DNA of 11,155 bases, from positions 1 through 11,155 of the forward strand of contig PWHN01000075.1 of NCBI GenBank assembly GCA_003554945.1, in the 5' to 3' direction. A model generated the notes under the pieces. It saw nothing but the letters and a program-made list of their open reading frames with translations, made no database searches and was not told the origin of the DNA. Position numbers and translations under genes: made by a program. Of this stretch, positions 1-6,359 are shown piece after piece. The stretch's first letter is position 1. Every line of letters begins with the position of its first letter. Source of the stretch: a bacterium (GTDB lineage: Bacteria > T1Sed10-126).

Positions 1-52
1 AACCGCAATAAAGTATATTCACCGATAACCAGGCTTATTGGAGTAGCTTTTA

Positions 53-81
53 TTGACCTCACCGGCTATTTTAACTAATAT
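53..81 (+). promoter_or_regulatory. sigma-A type promoter for the zinc-ribbon protein gene
   Basis: A -35 box TTGACC (53-58) and a -10 box TAATAT (76-81) are separated by exactly 17 nt, which places the transcript start near 88 and gives a leader of about 65 nt. The promoter lies inside an inverted repeat (GGCTTATT at 32-39 with AATAAGCC at 95-102), and the small dyad GCTAT/ATAGC (65-69/80-84) spans the -10 box. A repressor or DNA-structure effect is therefore possible but unproven. Confidence 0.6.
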
Positions 82-154
82 AGCTTCTGAGAAGAATAAG
101 CCGAATTTAAAAATTCCTATCAACGAATTGAATACTGGATAAGGAGCAATGAGC

Positions 155-1234
155 ATGTCGTATTCCATAGCGCTGGACACAAATGATTCGCCTGAACTGC
201 TGGACTGGCGGGAGCTCACCAAGAGGCAGATGGACCGACTTCTGTCCTCGGAGTGGTACGATCCGGACGGGGTCGTCCGTCTGAACGACGAGCTGGGTTC
301 GGACCTAGTGAACAAAGCTCTAATTATGAATAATGCGAGGATTTTACTGGAAGAAGCACGAAACGGATTGGAAACGACCGCCCGGGGCAATCTTAAACGA
401 AACGTGGTGGATGATTTCCTCGAGCGAATGCAATGGCCCGAGGGATACGAGGAGGACATCCGGAAGTACAACAAGGTCATCAACGAAGGGGACGTATGGC
501 TGTTGCACCGCCTGCGTGTACTGGTGGAGCTGGCCGGACTCATCGAAGATACCGGGGGCGCGTTTGAACTCACTCGTGAAGGTCGTAATGCTCTTCGTCC
601 TGAGATGGCGGGGACGCTTTACTCGACTCTGTTTCACGCCCAGTTTCAAGTGATGAACTTAAATTATCGCTCCCGGTTTTCGGGGCTTGAGAACTTCCAG
701 GCGACCATCAATTACACGTTGTTCCGGCTCTCCGAGCTGGACGATCGCTGGTACGAAGAGCAACAGCTTCTCTCGCACATAATCTGGTTTCCAATGTATC
801 TCAAACATTTCAAAGAAGAGGAAGGGAAGGACATGGCTTGGGGACTGTACTGGCGATTGTTTGAGCCCCTGCGGTTGTTTGGCTTGTTGAACCTACGTGA
901 AACACGTTCTTCGGAAGAAACGAACCGGTTTCTCAAAAAAACGGAGCTTTATAATGATTTCTTGAGCTTCAACCTGCCGGATCCGGAGCCTGAGGCGTCG
1001 GACGAACCCGGGGAAATTCCAATCTCCCGCGAGGAACTTCTCGACGACATTTCGGCGGACAATCTGGAACGCATCCTGGACAACGTGTTCTGTCTGGATT
1101 GCGGTACCGTGCGGATCGTGGACTATGAGAACTCGATTTACCGGATTCAGCACGGGGACACGGTTCTGCGGGGCAGGTGTGCGGAATGTGGTCGAGAGGT
1201 TGCGCGGACCATTGAGACGGGTGATCACTGGTGA
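155..1234 (+). CDS. uncharacterised protein with C-terminal zinc ribbon
   Basis: The start at 155 (MSYSIALD) is preferred over the ATG at 149 because AAGGAG (141-146) lies 8 nt from 155 but only 2 nt from 149. The product is about 359 residues, soluble, with no signal peptide or membrane segment. The middle part (around residues 95-150) has the pattern helix, LAGLIED, then 'LTREGRNAL', which resembles a winged-helix wing and recurs in a family of unannotated bacterial and archaeal proteins sometimes found with pRiA4b ORF-3-like proteins; this is family recall, not a search. The C-terminus has CLDC and CAEC about 30 residues apart, a zinc ribbon that probably binds one metal. An acidic, Pro-rich linker separates the two parts. 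Substrate and role are unknown. It has its own promoter and is followed by a 448-nt spacer, so it is probably monocistronic. The gene call is secure; the function is not. Confidence 0.85.
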   Translation: MSYSIALDTNDSPELLDWRELTKRQMDRLLSSEWYDPDGVVRLNDELGSDLVNKALIMNNARILLEEARNGLETTARGNLKRNVVDDFLERMQWPEGYEEDIRKYNKVINEGDVWLLHRLRVLVELAGLIEDTGGAFELTREGRNALRPEMAGTLYSTLFHAQFQVMNLNYRSRFSGLENFQATINYTLFRLSELDDRWYEEQQLLSHIIWFPMYLKHFKEEEGKDMAWGLYWRLFEPLRLFGLLNLRETRSSEETNRFLKKTELYNDFLSFNLPDPEPEASDEPGEIPISREELLDDISADNLERILDNVFCLDCGTVRIVDYENSIYRIQHGDTVLRGRCAECGREVARTIETGDHW

Positions 1235-1467
1235 CTGTGATTGCCGACGAGGAGGAAATCAAGGGCCGTATCTCGATGCTGAGTGATTCTCAGTAACCGA
1301 AGAGTAAATGTAGGACAACGTATCAAACACGGTTGAAACCGGAGCCGTCGCCACCCGGCTGGAAGATCGATGATTACTCCCGAAAACTGTTCCCTTCTAC
1401 GAACTTTAAGCTTGTTATGTAATAATTTAGAAGAAAAGGCTTTATAGAGATCCCAACGCGAAATGTA

Positions 1468-1592
1468 GTTTTGGACCCTTGCGATACTCATTCTCAATTC
1501 GCCTCCAGCGAATCTCCGAGGTATAGAAATTAGTAATCAGCCCATCCGGGGGCTACTAATTTCTATAAATCCGTATACGAAGGGTCCAAAAC
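1468..1592 (+). ncRNA. candidate structured RNA, three-way junction, copy 1 (nfu leader)
   Basis: The closing stem is GTTTTGGACCCTT (1468-1480) with AAGGGTCCAAAAC (1580-1592), 13 bp perfect, then ATAC/GTAT after a 3x3 internal loop. Inside it come, in order, TCATTCT (1488-1494); hairpin B, ATTCGC-ctcca-GCGAAT (1497-1513); TCCGAGG (1515-1521); hairpin A, 46 nt (1522-1567), with a perfect 14-bp stem TATAGAAATTAGTA/TACTAATTTCTATA, a one-sided ATCA(G) bulge and a GCCC/GGGC tip; then AATCC (1568-1572). The same plan with different stem sequences is present at 3946-4130. The element ends 90 nt before the nfu start and faces the same way, so a 5' leader role is possible, but no clear promoter is seen in front. 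The strand is inferred from gene orientation. A mobile structured repeat is the main alternative. Confidence 0.7.
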
Positions 1593-1651
1593 CTTTTATC
1601 GAAGTTAAAAGGTAAATCCTAAGTTTTTCTACGGAGCCGAAGAAAACTAAG
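1591..1651 (+). other. two further hairpins between element copy 1 and nfu
   Basis: The first hairpin is ACCTTTTA (1591-1598) with TAAAAGGT (1606-1613), an 8-bp stem whose first two bases overlap the end of the preceding closing stem. The second runs 1619-1651: its arms pair over 13 positions with two A-A mismatches and one bulged T, and CGG-ag-CCG forms the tip. Neither is followed by a T-tract, so neither is a plausible intrinsic terminator for the plus strand. The rest of the spacer 1235-1467 holds no supported gene or site. Confidence 0.45.
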
Positions 1652-1682
1652 AAGAATAATTTGACTCTTTGGAGGTTACATT

Positions 1683-1910
1683 ATGCAAGAAGAAGTTGAA
1701 GAAGTCCTGGCAAAAATTGAGCCCGCGCTGGCCGCCGACGGCGGCGGGATCGAGCTGATCGACGTGGACGAGGACGAAGGTATCGTCGAGGTCCGTCTGA
1801 CCGGTGCTTGCGGCGGCTGTCCGATGTCGCAGATGACCCTTACCAACGTCGTCGAACGCACGCTGAAAAGTGAAGTTGAAGGAGTCAAGAAAGTAGAAGC
1901 GGTAGAATAG
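1683..1910 (+). CDS. nfu: Nfu-type iron-sulfur scaffold/carrier protein (NifU C-terminal domain)
   Basis: This 75-residue protein consists only of the NifU C-terminal domain. It opens with the typical 'VLAKIEPALAADGGG' helix and contains the CGGCPMS motif (Cys43 and Cys46), the cysteine pair with which a dimer holds a [4Fe-4S] cluster for transfer to apo-proteins in the cytoplasm. The length is normal for stand-alone Nfu. GGAGG (1671-1675) lies 7 nt before the ATG. The 5' region carries the three-way-junction element and extra hairpins. The next gene, a Crp/Fnr regulator, starts 1 nt after the stop, so the two are almost certainly one transcript with coupled translation. Asp and Glu are frequent, as in proteins of salt-in halophiles. 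The family assignment is firm; the client proteins are unknown, though the ferredoxin at 10432 is an example of a possible client. Confidence 0.93.
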   Translation: MQEEVEEVLAKIEPALAADGGGIELIDVDEDEGIVEVRLTGACGGCPMSQMTLTNVVERTLKSEVEGVKKVEAVE

Positions 1911-1911
1911 C

Positions 1912-2610
1912 GTGCAGACCGTCATTCCCGTCCTCAAGCAGACGGAGCTTTTTTCCGGTCTGGAGAGCGAGGCCCTGCAGAAGATTGCCAGGATAACAAT
2001 AAGCGAACAATACGAAGCGGGAAACATCGTCTTTCTGGAAGGCGATGAATTACGCGGGTTTTACGTCCTGGCCGAAGGACGGGCCAAGGGCTACCGCAAC
2101 TCACCGACCGGCAAGCAGCAGATAATTAAGATACTCGAACCCGGTGACGTCGTCGCCGAGGCAGTTATTTTTGCCGGTGAAGGCTATCCGGTCAGTCTTG
2201 AGGTAACCGAGCCTTCACGTCTGCTCTTCATCCCCCGAAATGAATTCATAGACCTATTGCACGAGGAACCGGACTTTGCCGTCCGCATGCTGGGGGAGCT
2301 AACCCGCCGTCTACGGTTTTTAGTCGGACTGGTCGAGGACCTCTCACTCAAGGAGGTCTCCTCGCGTCTCGCCAAATACCTGCTCGACCGGGCCGTGAGC
2401 AAACACGAGCAACTACAGGACGAGATGGAAATAACTCTGGCCGCCCCCCACCACGAGCTGGCCGCTGCACTGGGGACAACTCCCGAAACACTCTCTCGCA
2501 ACCTCAAAAAATTAGAGGAGAAAAAAATAATCGAAAAGAAAAACAAGACAATAACCCTCAAGAACATTCCCCGCCTGCAGCAGCTTTCCGCAGGCAAAAC
2601 AGGAAGTTAA
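1912..2610 (+). CDS. Crp/Fnr-family transcription regulator
   Basis: The product has 232 residues. Residues about 10-125 form a cyclic-nucleotide-binding-type beta barrel ('LFSGLESEAL', 'GNIVFLEGDELRGFYVLAEGRAKGY'). A long dimerisation helix follows (about 120-160), and the C-terminus is a Crp winged helix with recognition helix TPETLSRNLKKL (190-201). It has no cysteine at all, so it cannot carry an FNR-type Fe-S cluster. The region where Crp places its cAMP phosphate-binding Arg reads 'AEAVIFAGEGYPVSLEV' without the RSAxV pattern, so cAMP is unlikely; a DNR- or HcpR-like sensor of NO or redox state is one option (inference). The start is GTG at 1912, 1 nt after the nfu stop and with no good ribosome site of its own, which implies coupling. 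Palindromes at the porin promoter 40-80 nt downstream are candidate targets. Confidence 0.93.
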   Translation: MQTVIPVLKQTELFSGLESEALQKIARITISEQYEAGNIVFLEGDELRGFYVLAEGRAKGYRNSPTGKQQIIKILEPGDVVAEAVIFAGEGYPVSLEVTEPSRLLFIPRNEFIDLLHEEPDFAVRMLGELTRRLRFLVGLVEDLSLKEVSSRLAKYLLDRAVSKHEQLQDEMEITLAAPHHELAAALGTTPETLSRNLKKLEEKKIIEKKNKTITLKNIPRLQQLSAGKTGS

Positions 2611-2630
2611 GTCTTTTTTAAAGAAGTAAC

Positions 2631-2690
2631 TTGACATAATCAATCATCTTAGTTTAGAATCTAAACAAGGTGTTGATCAGTGCTCATCAA
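2631..2690 (+). promoter_or_regulatory. porin promoter with two palindromic operator-like sites
   Basis: TTGACA (2631-2636) and TAGAAT (2655-2660) are 18 nt apart, giving a start near 2667. GTTTAGAATCTAAAC (2652-2666) is a perfect 7-1-7 palindrome laid over the -10 box, where a bound protein would block transcription. A second imperfect dyad, TTGATCAGTGCTCATCAA (2673-2690), lies just after the start point; its half-sites TTGAT/ATCAA are those of Fnr/Crp-type sites but with 8 nt between them instead of the usual 4. The -35 box also overlaps an AT-rich hairpin (AAGTTA at 2604-2609 with TAACTT at 2627-2632) at the end of the preceding gene. Confidence 0.65.
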
Positions 2691-2710
2691 TTTTTAAAGA
2701 AGAATTATTT

Positions 2711-3820
2711 ATGCGTAAGTTCATTTTGTTAATCTGCTCATTAGCTTTACTCGTTGTTTTTTCATCAATATCAATCCAGGCAGAGGTTAATGTCCAGAGG
2801 GAGGACAGACTCAGTTTCGAAACCGAGGACGGTGATTTTTCACTTTCCATAGGCGGACGGCTTCAGCCGCGCTACGAGTATGAAAGCAAGGAGGCCGACA
2901 GGAGCTTCTCAACGTTTGACATCCGGCGGGCCCGGCTTGATTTCCGCGGTCACATTTTCAGTCCGGACTTAACCTACCGGATCGAATCGGACGCTAAAAG
3001 CGGATCTTTGGAAAGCGGTTACTTCAACTATAAGGTCTCACCAGCTCTGGAGATTCAGTTTGGCCAGGACGACATTCCCTGGGGCTGGGAGCGAGCCACT
3101 TCCTCAAGCCGACACATGGTTATTGAGCGTTCGGTCGCCAACAGCGAATTTGAGTGGCCTGACGACGACATCGGCCTGCTTTTCCACGGCGAACTGGGAG
3201 ACTTCTCTTACGGCGCCGCCGTCATGTCCGGCGAAGGCCCTGTGGACGGCCGCACTGACACAGCAACCCACGGCAATCTCTACGGTGCCCGGCTGGAATA
3301 CGTCCCTCTGGGCGAGCAGCCCAAGCCGGAGGCAATACTCCAGCCCGTCGAGGGCTTGAACTTGGGGCTTGGTCTCGGAGGTTACCACGCCCGGGACAAT
3401 CATCTAATTGACTGGACTGAGCATAATGGTAACAATGGTGAAAGTGCCGACCGGGTTACCGGTTACACTGCCGACCTTGCCCTGCAGACGGGACGTTTCA
3501 CCCTGCAGCTTCAGGGTTTTGACCGTTCAATTGAACCGGCAAACAATGATGACGATATTGACGGCCAGGGTTACACGGCCGGAGCCGGTTACCTCCTACG
3601 TCCGGAAGAGCTCTTCCTCGGAACAAGGTTTTCCTACTCCTACCCCAACGAGGACGATCGGGAAACTCGGAAACGGGAGACAAACCTGGCCCTGCAGTGG
3701 TTTCACAACGGCCACGAGCGTAAAACGCATCTGGAGGTAGGTCGTCAGGAAGATTACGAAAGTAATGGCGACTGGGAGGAGACTGATTTAGTTCGACTGC
3801 AGCACCAACTGCTTTTTTAA
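2711..3820 (+). CDS. outer-membrane porin, phosphate-selective porin O/P family
   Basis: The 369-residue precursor begins with a Sec signal peptide (MRKF, hydrophobic core to about residue 20) with likely cleavage at IQA|EV after residue 24. The mature part starts with the hallmark 'SIGGRLQPRYEYE' strand and 'FDIRRARLDFRGHI', typical of OprP/OprO-like porins, followed by alternating strand patterns and a C-terminal strand ending in LLF; a terminal aromatic residue is the outer-membrane insertion signal. It would form a beta-barrel channel in the outer membrane. Anion or phosphate selectivity is family-based and not shown here. The gene has its own regulated-looking promoter and only a weak AAAGAAGAA ribosome site. 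It is the best evidence in the window that the host is diderm. The final domain call is firm, the substrate is not. Confidence 0.9.
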   Translation: MRKFILLICSLALLVVFSSISIQAEVNVQREDRLSFETEDGDFSLSIGGRLQPRYEYESKEADRSFSTFDIRRARLDFRGHIFSPDLTYRIESDAKSGSLESGYFNYKVSPALEIQFGQDDIPWGWERATSSSRHMVIERSVANSEFEWPDDDIGLLFHGELGDFSYGAAVMSGEGPVDGRTDTATHGNLYGARLEYVPLGEQPKPEAILQPVEGLNLGLGLGGYHARDNHLIDWTEHNGNNGESADRVTGYTADLALQTGRFTLQLQGFDRSIEPANNDDDIDGQGYTAGAGYLLRPEELFLGTRFSYSYPNEDDRETRKRETNLALQWFHNGHERKTHLEVGRQEDYESNGDWEETDLVRLQHQLLF

Positions 3821-3860
3821 GCTGATTGCCTCCCCGGGAGTGGTTAGGCGCTTCATCAGC
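3821..3860. other. hairpin directly after the porin stop
   Basis: GCTGAT (3821-3826) pairs with ATCAGC (3855-3860), and GCCT (3828-3831) with AGGC (3846-3849), around an asymmetric 1x5 internal loop. It starts right after the porin stop codon but no T-tract follows, so it may protect or process the transcript end rather than terminate it intrinsically. Confidence 0.35.
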
Positions 3861-3921
3861 CACCCTACGAACCATAAGAACCAAGCTTTAACACTAAATT
3901 TCAATCGTTGACGTAAGCGGC

Positions 3922-4204
3922 TCTATTGAAAACCTTGTTAAAGACGGGCTACTCAAAGGTGTTGGGACTCATTCTTCCGAGCACTCAATTTAAAGCGTAA
4001 GAAGTAATAGATGTCAAAATTTGCTTTCATATGTTTTATTGAGTGCTCGGTCCGAGGTATAACTGGCAATAATCAGATCCTCCAGGATTTATTGTCAGCT
4101 ATAAATCCGTAAAACACCTTTGAGTAGCCCAATTAAAGTTTATGACTATTCAAAAGGTAGCACTAATCAATTGCTCTCTAAGATAGCAAAAAGGATTTCA
4201 ATAG
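3922..4204 (+). other. long outer stem enclosing element copy 2 (chemoreceptor leader)
   Basis: CTATTGAAAACCTTGTT (3922-3938) pairs with AAAAAGGATTTCAATAG (4188-4204), 15 of 17 positions, bracketing the whole three-way-junction element. The 3' arm belongs to a second conserved motif, CAATTGCTCT (4168-4177), 10 nt, then AAAAAGGATTTCAA (4188-4201), then TTGAGCTAT (4226-4234), found again in the ferredoxin leader. GTAGC (4157-4161) can also pair with GCTAC (4246-4250), which directly adjoins the ribosome site GGGGAGG (4240-4246), so folding could influence translation of the chemoreceptor. No convincing -35/-10 pair was found in 3861-4253. Confidence 0.5.
3946..4130 (+). ncRNA. candidate structured RNA, three-way junction, copy 2 (chemoreceptor leader)
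   Basis: The closing stem GGGCTACTCAAAGGTGTT (3946-3963) with AACACCTTTGAGTAGCCC (4113-4130) is 18 bp perfect. Inside are TCATTCT (3969-3975), hairpin B with a 13-bp stem CCGAGCACTCAAT/ATTGAGTGCTCGG (3977-3989/4038-4050), TCCGAGG (4051-4057), hairpin A of 46 nt (4058-4103) and AATCC (4104-4108). Hairpin A again has a 14-nt arm (one mismatch, one G-U), then ATCAG on one side only and an ATCC-tcca-GGAT tip. Compared with copy 1 the single strands are identical while the stems differ, several positions by paired changes. TTAAAG occurs 2 nt outside both ends (3938-3943 and 4133-4138), which could be chance or a target duplication. Confidence 0.72.
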
Positions 4205-4253
4205 TACCAAGCAAGCAACTAAATTTTGAGCTATTATCCGGGGAGGCTACAAA

Positions 4254-6353
4254 ATGCGCAAAAAAATTCGTAATTTACTACTGGGTATCGTAGCCGTGAT
4301 AGCGATTATCGCCGTCACGGTCGGGGTCAGCGTCACTTATGTTCAGGGCAACCTGCTGGAGTCCATCGTCGCCGATCGTATCGACTCATCCATCCAGGCC
4401 ACCGAAGGAATGCTGAACGAAAAGATCGAGCAGTCCCTCATGGCTTCTGTTTCCGTCGCCAACATGCCCGGAGTTACTGGTGCAGCAGACCGCGGTGACC
4501 GCGAGGACGCTATCGACCACATAATGCCCGTCTTTGAATCCCTCCGAGAACATTTCAACGTCGAAGTAATGCACCTGCGCGTGCCTCATAACACTTCGTT
4601 CATCCGCGCCCACGCCCTGGAGCGCTACGGTGACGAGACCGACCGGCAGGCCATACTGGACGCCGCCGACCAGGAACGTCCGCTCAGCGGCTACCACCAA
4701 GGTGCCTTCGGCATGGGAATGCGCGGCTGGAGCCCGGTTTTTCACGAGGATCAGCTGATAGGTGTGAACGAGGCTAACATTGACTTCAGCGACGAAATAC
4801 TGAACGAGTTGAGCGAGGCCGTCGGTGTTGACTATGCCGTTTATGAACCAGCGGAAGATGACTTTGAAAATATAGCCGCAACCCTGTCTGAACCTCCCGA
4901 TGTGCCCGAGAGTTTGCTCGAGCAAGCGCGGGAGGAACAAAGCGACGTCCGGGTTGTCGGAGAACAGGCTTATGCCCTCTTCCCGGTGCGCGACTACGAC
5001 GGCGAGCTACTCGTGTTGATAGGTACCTTCGTCGACGTCTCCGACTACAACGCTCTGATCAGCAGAGGTCGCAACTGGATTCTGTTTCTCCTGGTTGTCA
5101 TCGGCCTCCTGTCCCTGGGCGCCATATACTGGCTGACAAAACGCATGATCGAGCAACCCGTGAACATCCTTCAGACCCAGGCCCGGGCGATTGCCCGCGG
5201 TGAATTCGACGCTCCGGTGCTGGCCGAGAAAGTTGAGGGAACGCTCGGGGAAACTTTCGGCGAGATGGTCGAAGTCCTCGTTACCCTGACCCGGCAGGCG
5301 GAGACAATAGCCGAAGTTGACCTTGACGCCGACATACTGGAGCAAGACATAGAAGGGGACCTGGGGCGCGCATTCGATCAAATGGTGGAGAGCCTGCGCG
5401 ACCTCGTGGATCAGGCCGACGCTATTGCCGCCGGTCGACTTTCCTCTGATGTTCTGGACCGCCGCCTTGCCGGCGATCTCGGTGCCGCCTTCAGCCGCGC
5501 CGTCAACCAGCTGCGAAAATTGACTCGCCAGGCCGAGGCAATTGCGGAGCTGGACCTCGCCAACCCGGTGCTTGATGAAAAAATTGAAGGTGAGCTGGGA
5601 GATGCCTTCTCTGAAATGACTGCTCGACTGGCCAATTTCGCCCAAAAACTCGACAACCTGGCCGGTGAAGTAAACAGCTCCAGCCGTGAGCTGGCGGCCA
5701 GCTCACAACAACAGGCCGCTTCACTACAAGAAACTACGTCTGCCGTTGAAGAGATCGCTTCAATGATTGATCGGAGCGCCGATAACGTACAGGACAGCGA
5801 ACAACTATCAAATGAAGCCGCATCCACGGCGGCCGACGGACAGAGTCAAATCGACAAGATGGCCGAGACTATGGAACAGATTAACGCCGACAGCACGGAT
5901 ATCACCCGGGCCGTTGAGATGATTGACGACATCGCTTTTCAAACTAATCTGCTGGCCTTAAATGCTGCTGTTGAAGCAGCTAACGCCGGCGAACATGGTG
6001 CTGGCTTTGCCGTTGTCGCCGACGAAGTACGGCAGCTCGCCCAACGGAGCGCCGCGGCAGCTGACGAAATTAGCGAAATCATAGAAACAAGCGTCAAAAA
6101 AACCAGCGAGGGTACCCGGAAGGCTGAACGCTCACGGGAGGTGCTGGACGAAATCAACGAAAAATTTAACCGGGTCAACAAGCTGGTTGAAGAAATGGCC
6201 GCAGCTACTAAGGAACAAGAGGCAGGAATCGAGGAGATTAACCGGGCGATGACCGAGCTGGAGACGACCACCGACGAGAACGCCTCGCAGGCGGATCAGT
6301 TGGCGACAGCCAGTAACCGCCTGGCCGACCTTGCAGCCGAAATTAATCTCTAA
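4254..6353 (+). CDS. methyl-accepting chemotaxis protein, double-Cache sensor with four HAMP-like repeats
   Basis: The product is a 699-residue inner-membrane receptor. TM1 lies at about residues 8-30 and TM2 at 274-295; the roughly 240-residue extracytoplasmic part between them ('[21 protein letters not shown]', 'ERYGD') looks like a double-Cache (dCache_3) ligand domain. Next come four gapless 39-residue repeats (309-347, 348-386, 387-425, 426-464) of the form QAxAIA...VL...GdLGxAFxxM, which are compact HAMP-like units. The long coiled coil then carries the conserved signalling tip at about 556-600 ([27 protein letters not shown]) that binds CheA and CheW. There is no C-terminal NWETF-type CheR tether. 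GGGGAGG (4240-4246) lies 7 nt before the ATG. The leader is highly structured. The ligand is unknown. The gene converges with the iron transporter operon, stops 6 nt apart. Confidence 0.95.
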   Translation: MRKKIRNLLLGIVAVIAIIAVTVGVSVTYVQGNLLESIVADRIDSSIQATEGMLNEKIEQSLMASVSVANMPGVTGAADRGDREDAIDHIMPVFESLREHFNVEVMHLRVPHNTSFIRAHALERYGDETDRQAILDAADQERPLSGYHQGAFGMGMRGWSPVFHEDQLIGVNEANIDFSDEILNELSEAVGVDYAVYEPAEDDFENIAATLSEPPDVPESLLEQAREEQSDVRVVGEQAYALFPVRDYDGELLVLIGTFVDVSDYNALISRGRNWILFLLVVIGLLSLGAIYWLTKRMIEQPVNILQTQARAIARGEFDAPVLAEKVEGTLGETFGEMVEVLVTLTRQAETIAEVDLDADILEQDIEGDLGRAFDQMVESLRDLVDQADAIAAGRLSSDVLDRRLAGDLGAAFSRAVNQLRKLTRQAEAIAELDLANPVLDEKIEGELGDAFSEMTARLANFAQKLDNLAGEVNSSSRELAASSQQQAASLQETTSAVEEIASMIDRSADNVQDSEQLSNEAASTAADGQSQIDKMAETMEQINADSTDITRAVEMIDDIAFQTNLLALNAAVEAANAGEHGAGFAVVADEVRQLAQRSAAAADEISEIIETSVKKTSEGTRKAERSREVLDEINEKFNRVNKLVEEMAAATKEQEAGIEEINRAMTELETTTDENASQADQLATASNRLADLAAEINL

Positions 6354-6359
6354 TAGCCG

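Noticed and set aside
2604-2632. Hairpin AAGTTA/TAACTT at the end of the regulator gene as an intrinsic terminator
   Set aside because: The stem is almost all A-T, the T-run is in its loop, and the 3' arm overlaps the porin -35 box.
3908-3936. TTGACG as the -35 box of a promoter in front of element copy 2
   Set aside because: No -10-like sequence occurs at 16-18 nt spacing.
4134-4160. TAAAGTTT as a flagellar sigma (sigma-28) -35 box for the chemoreceptor
   Set aside because: The -35 word fits exactly, but the bases at the -10 position (AAAGGTAG) do not resemble GCCGATAA or CCGATAT.
5007-5645. Long open frame (212 codons) antisense to the chemoreceptor
   Set aside because: It is a shadow of the biased codon use and internal repeats of the chemoreceptor; the sense frame has full family motifs.
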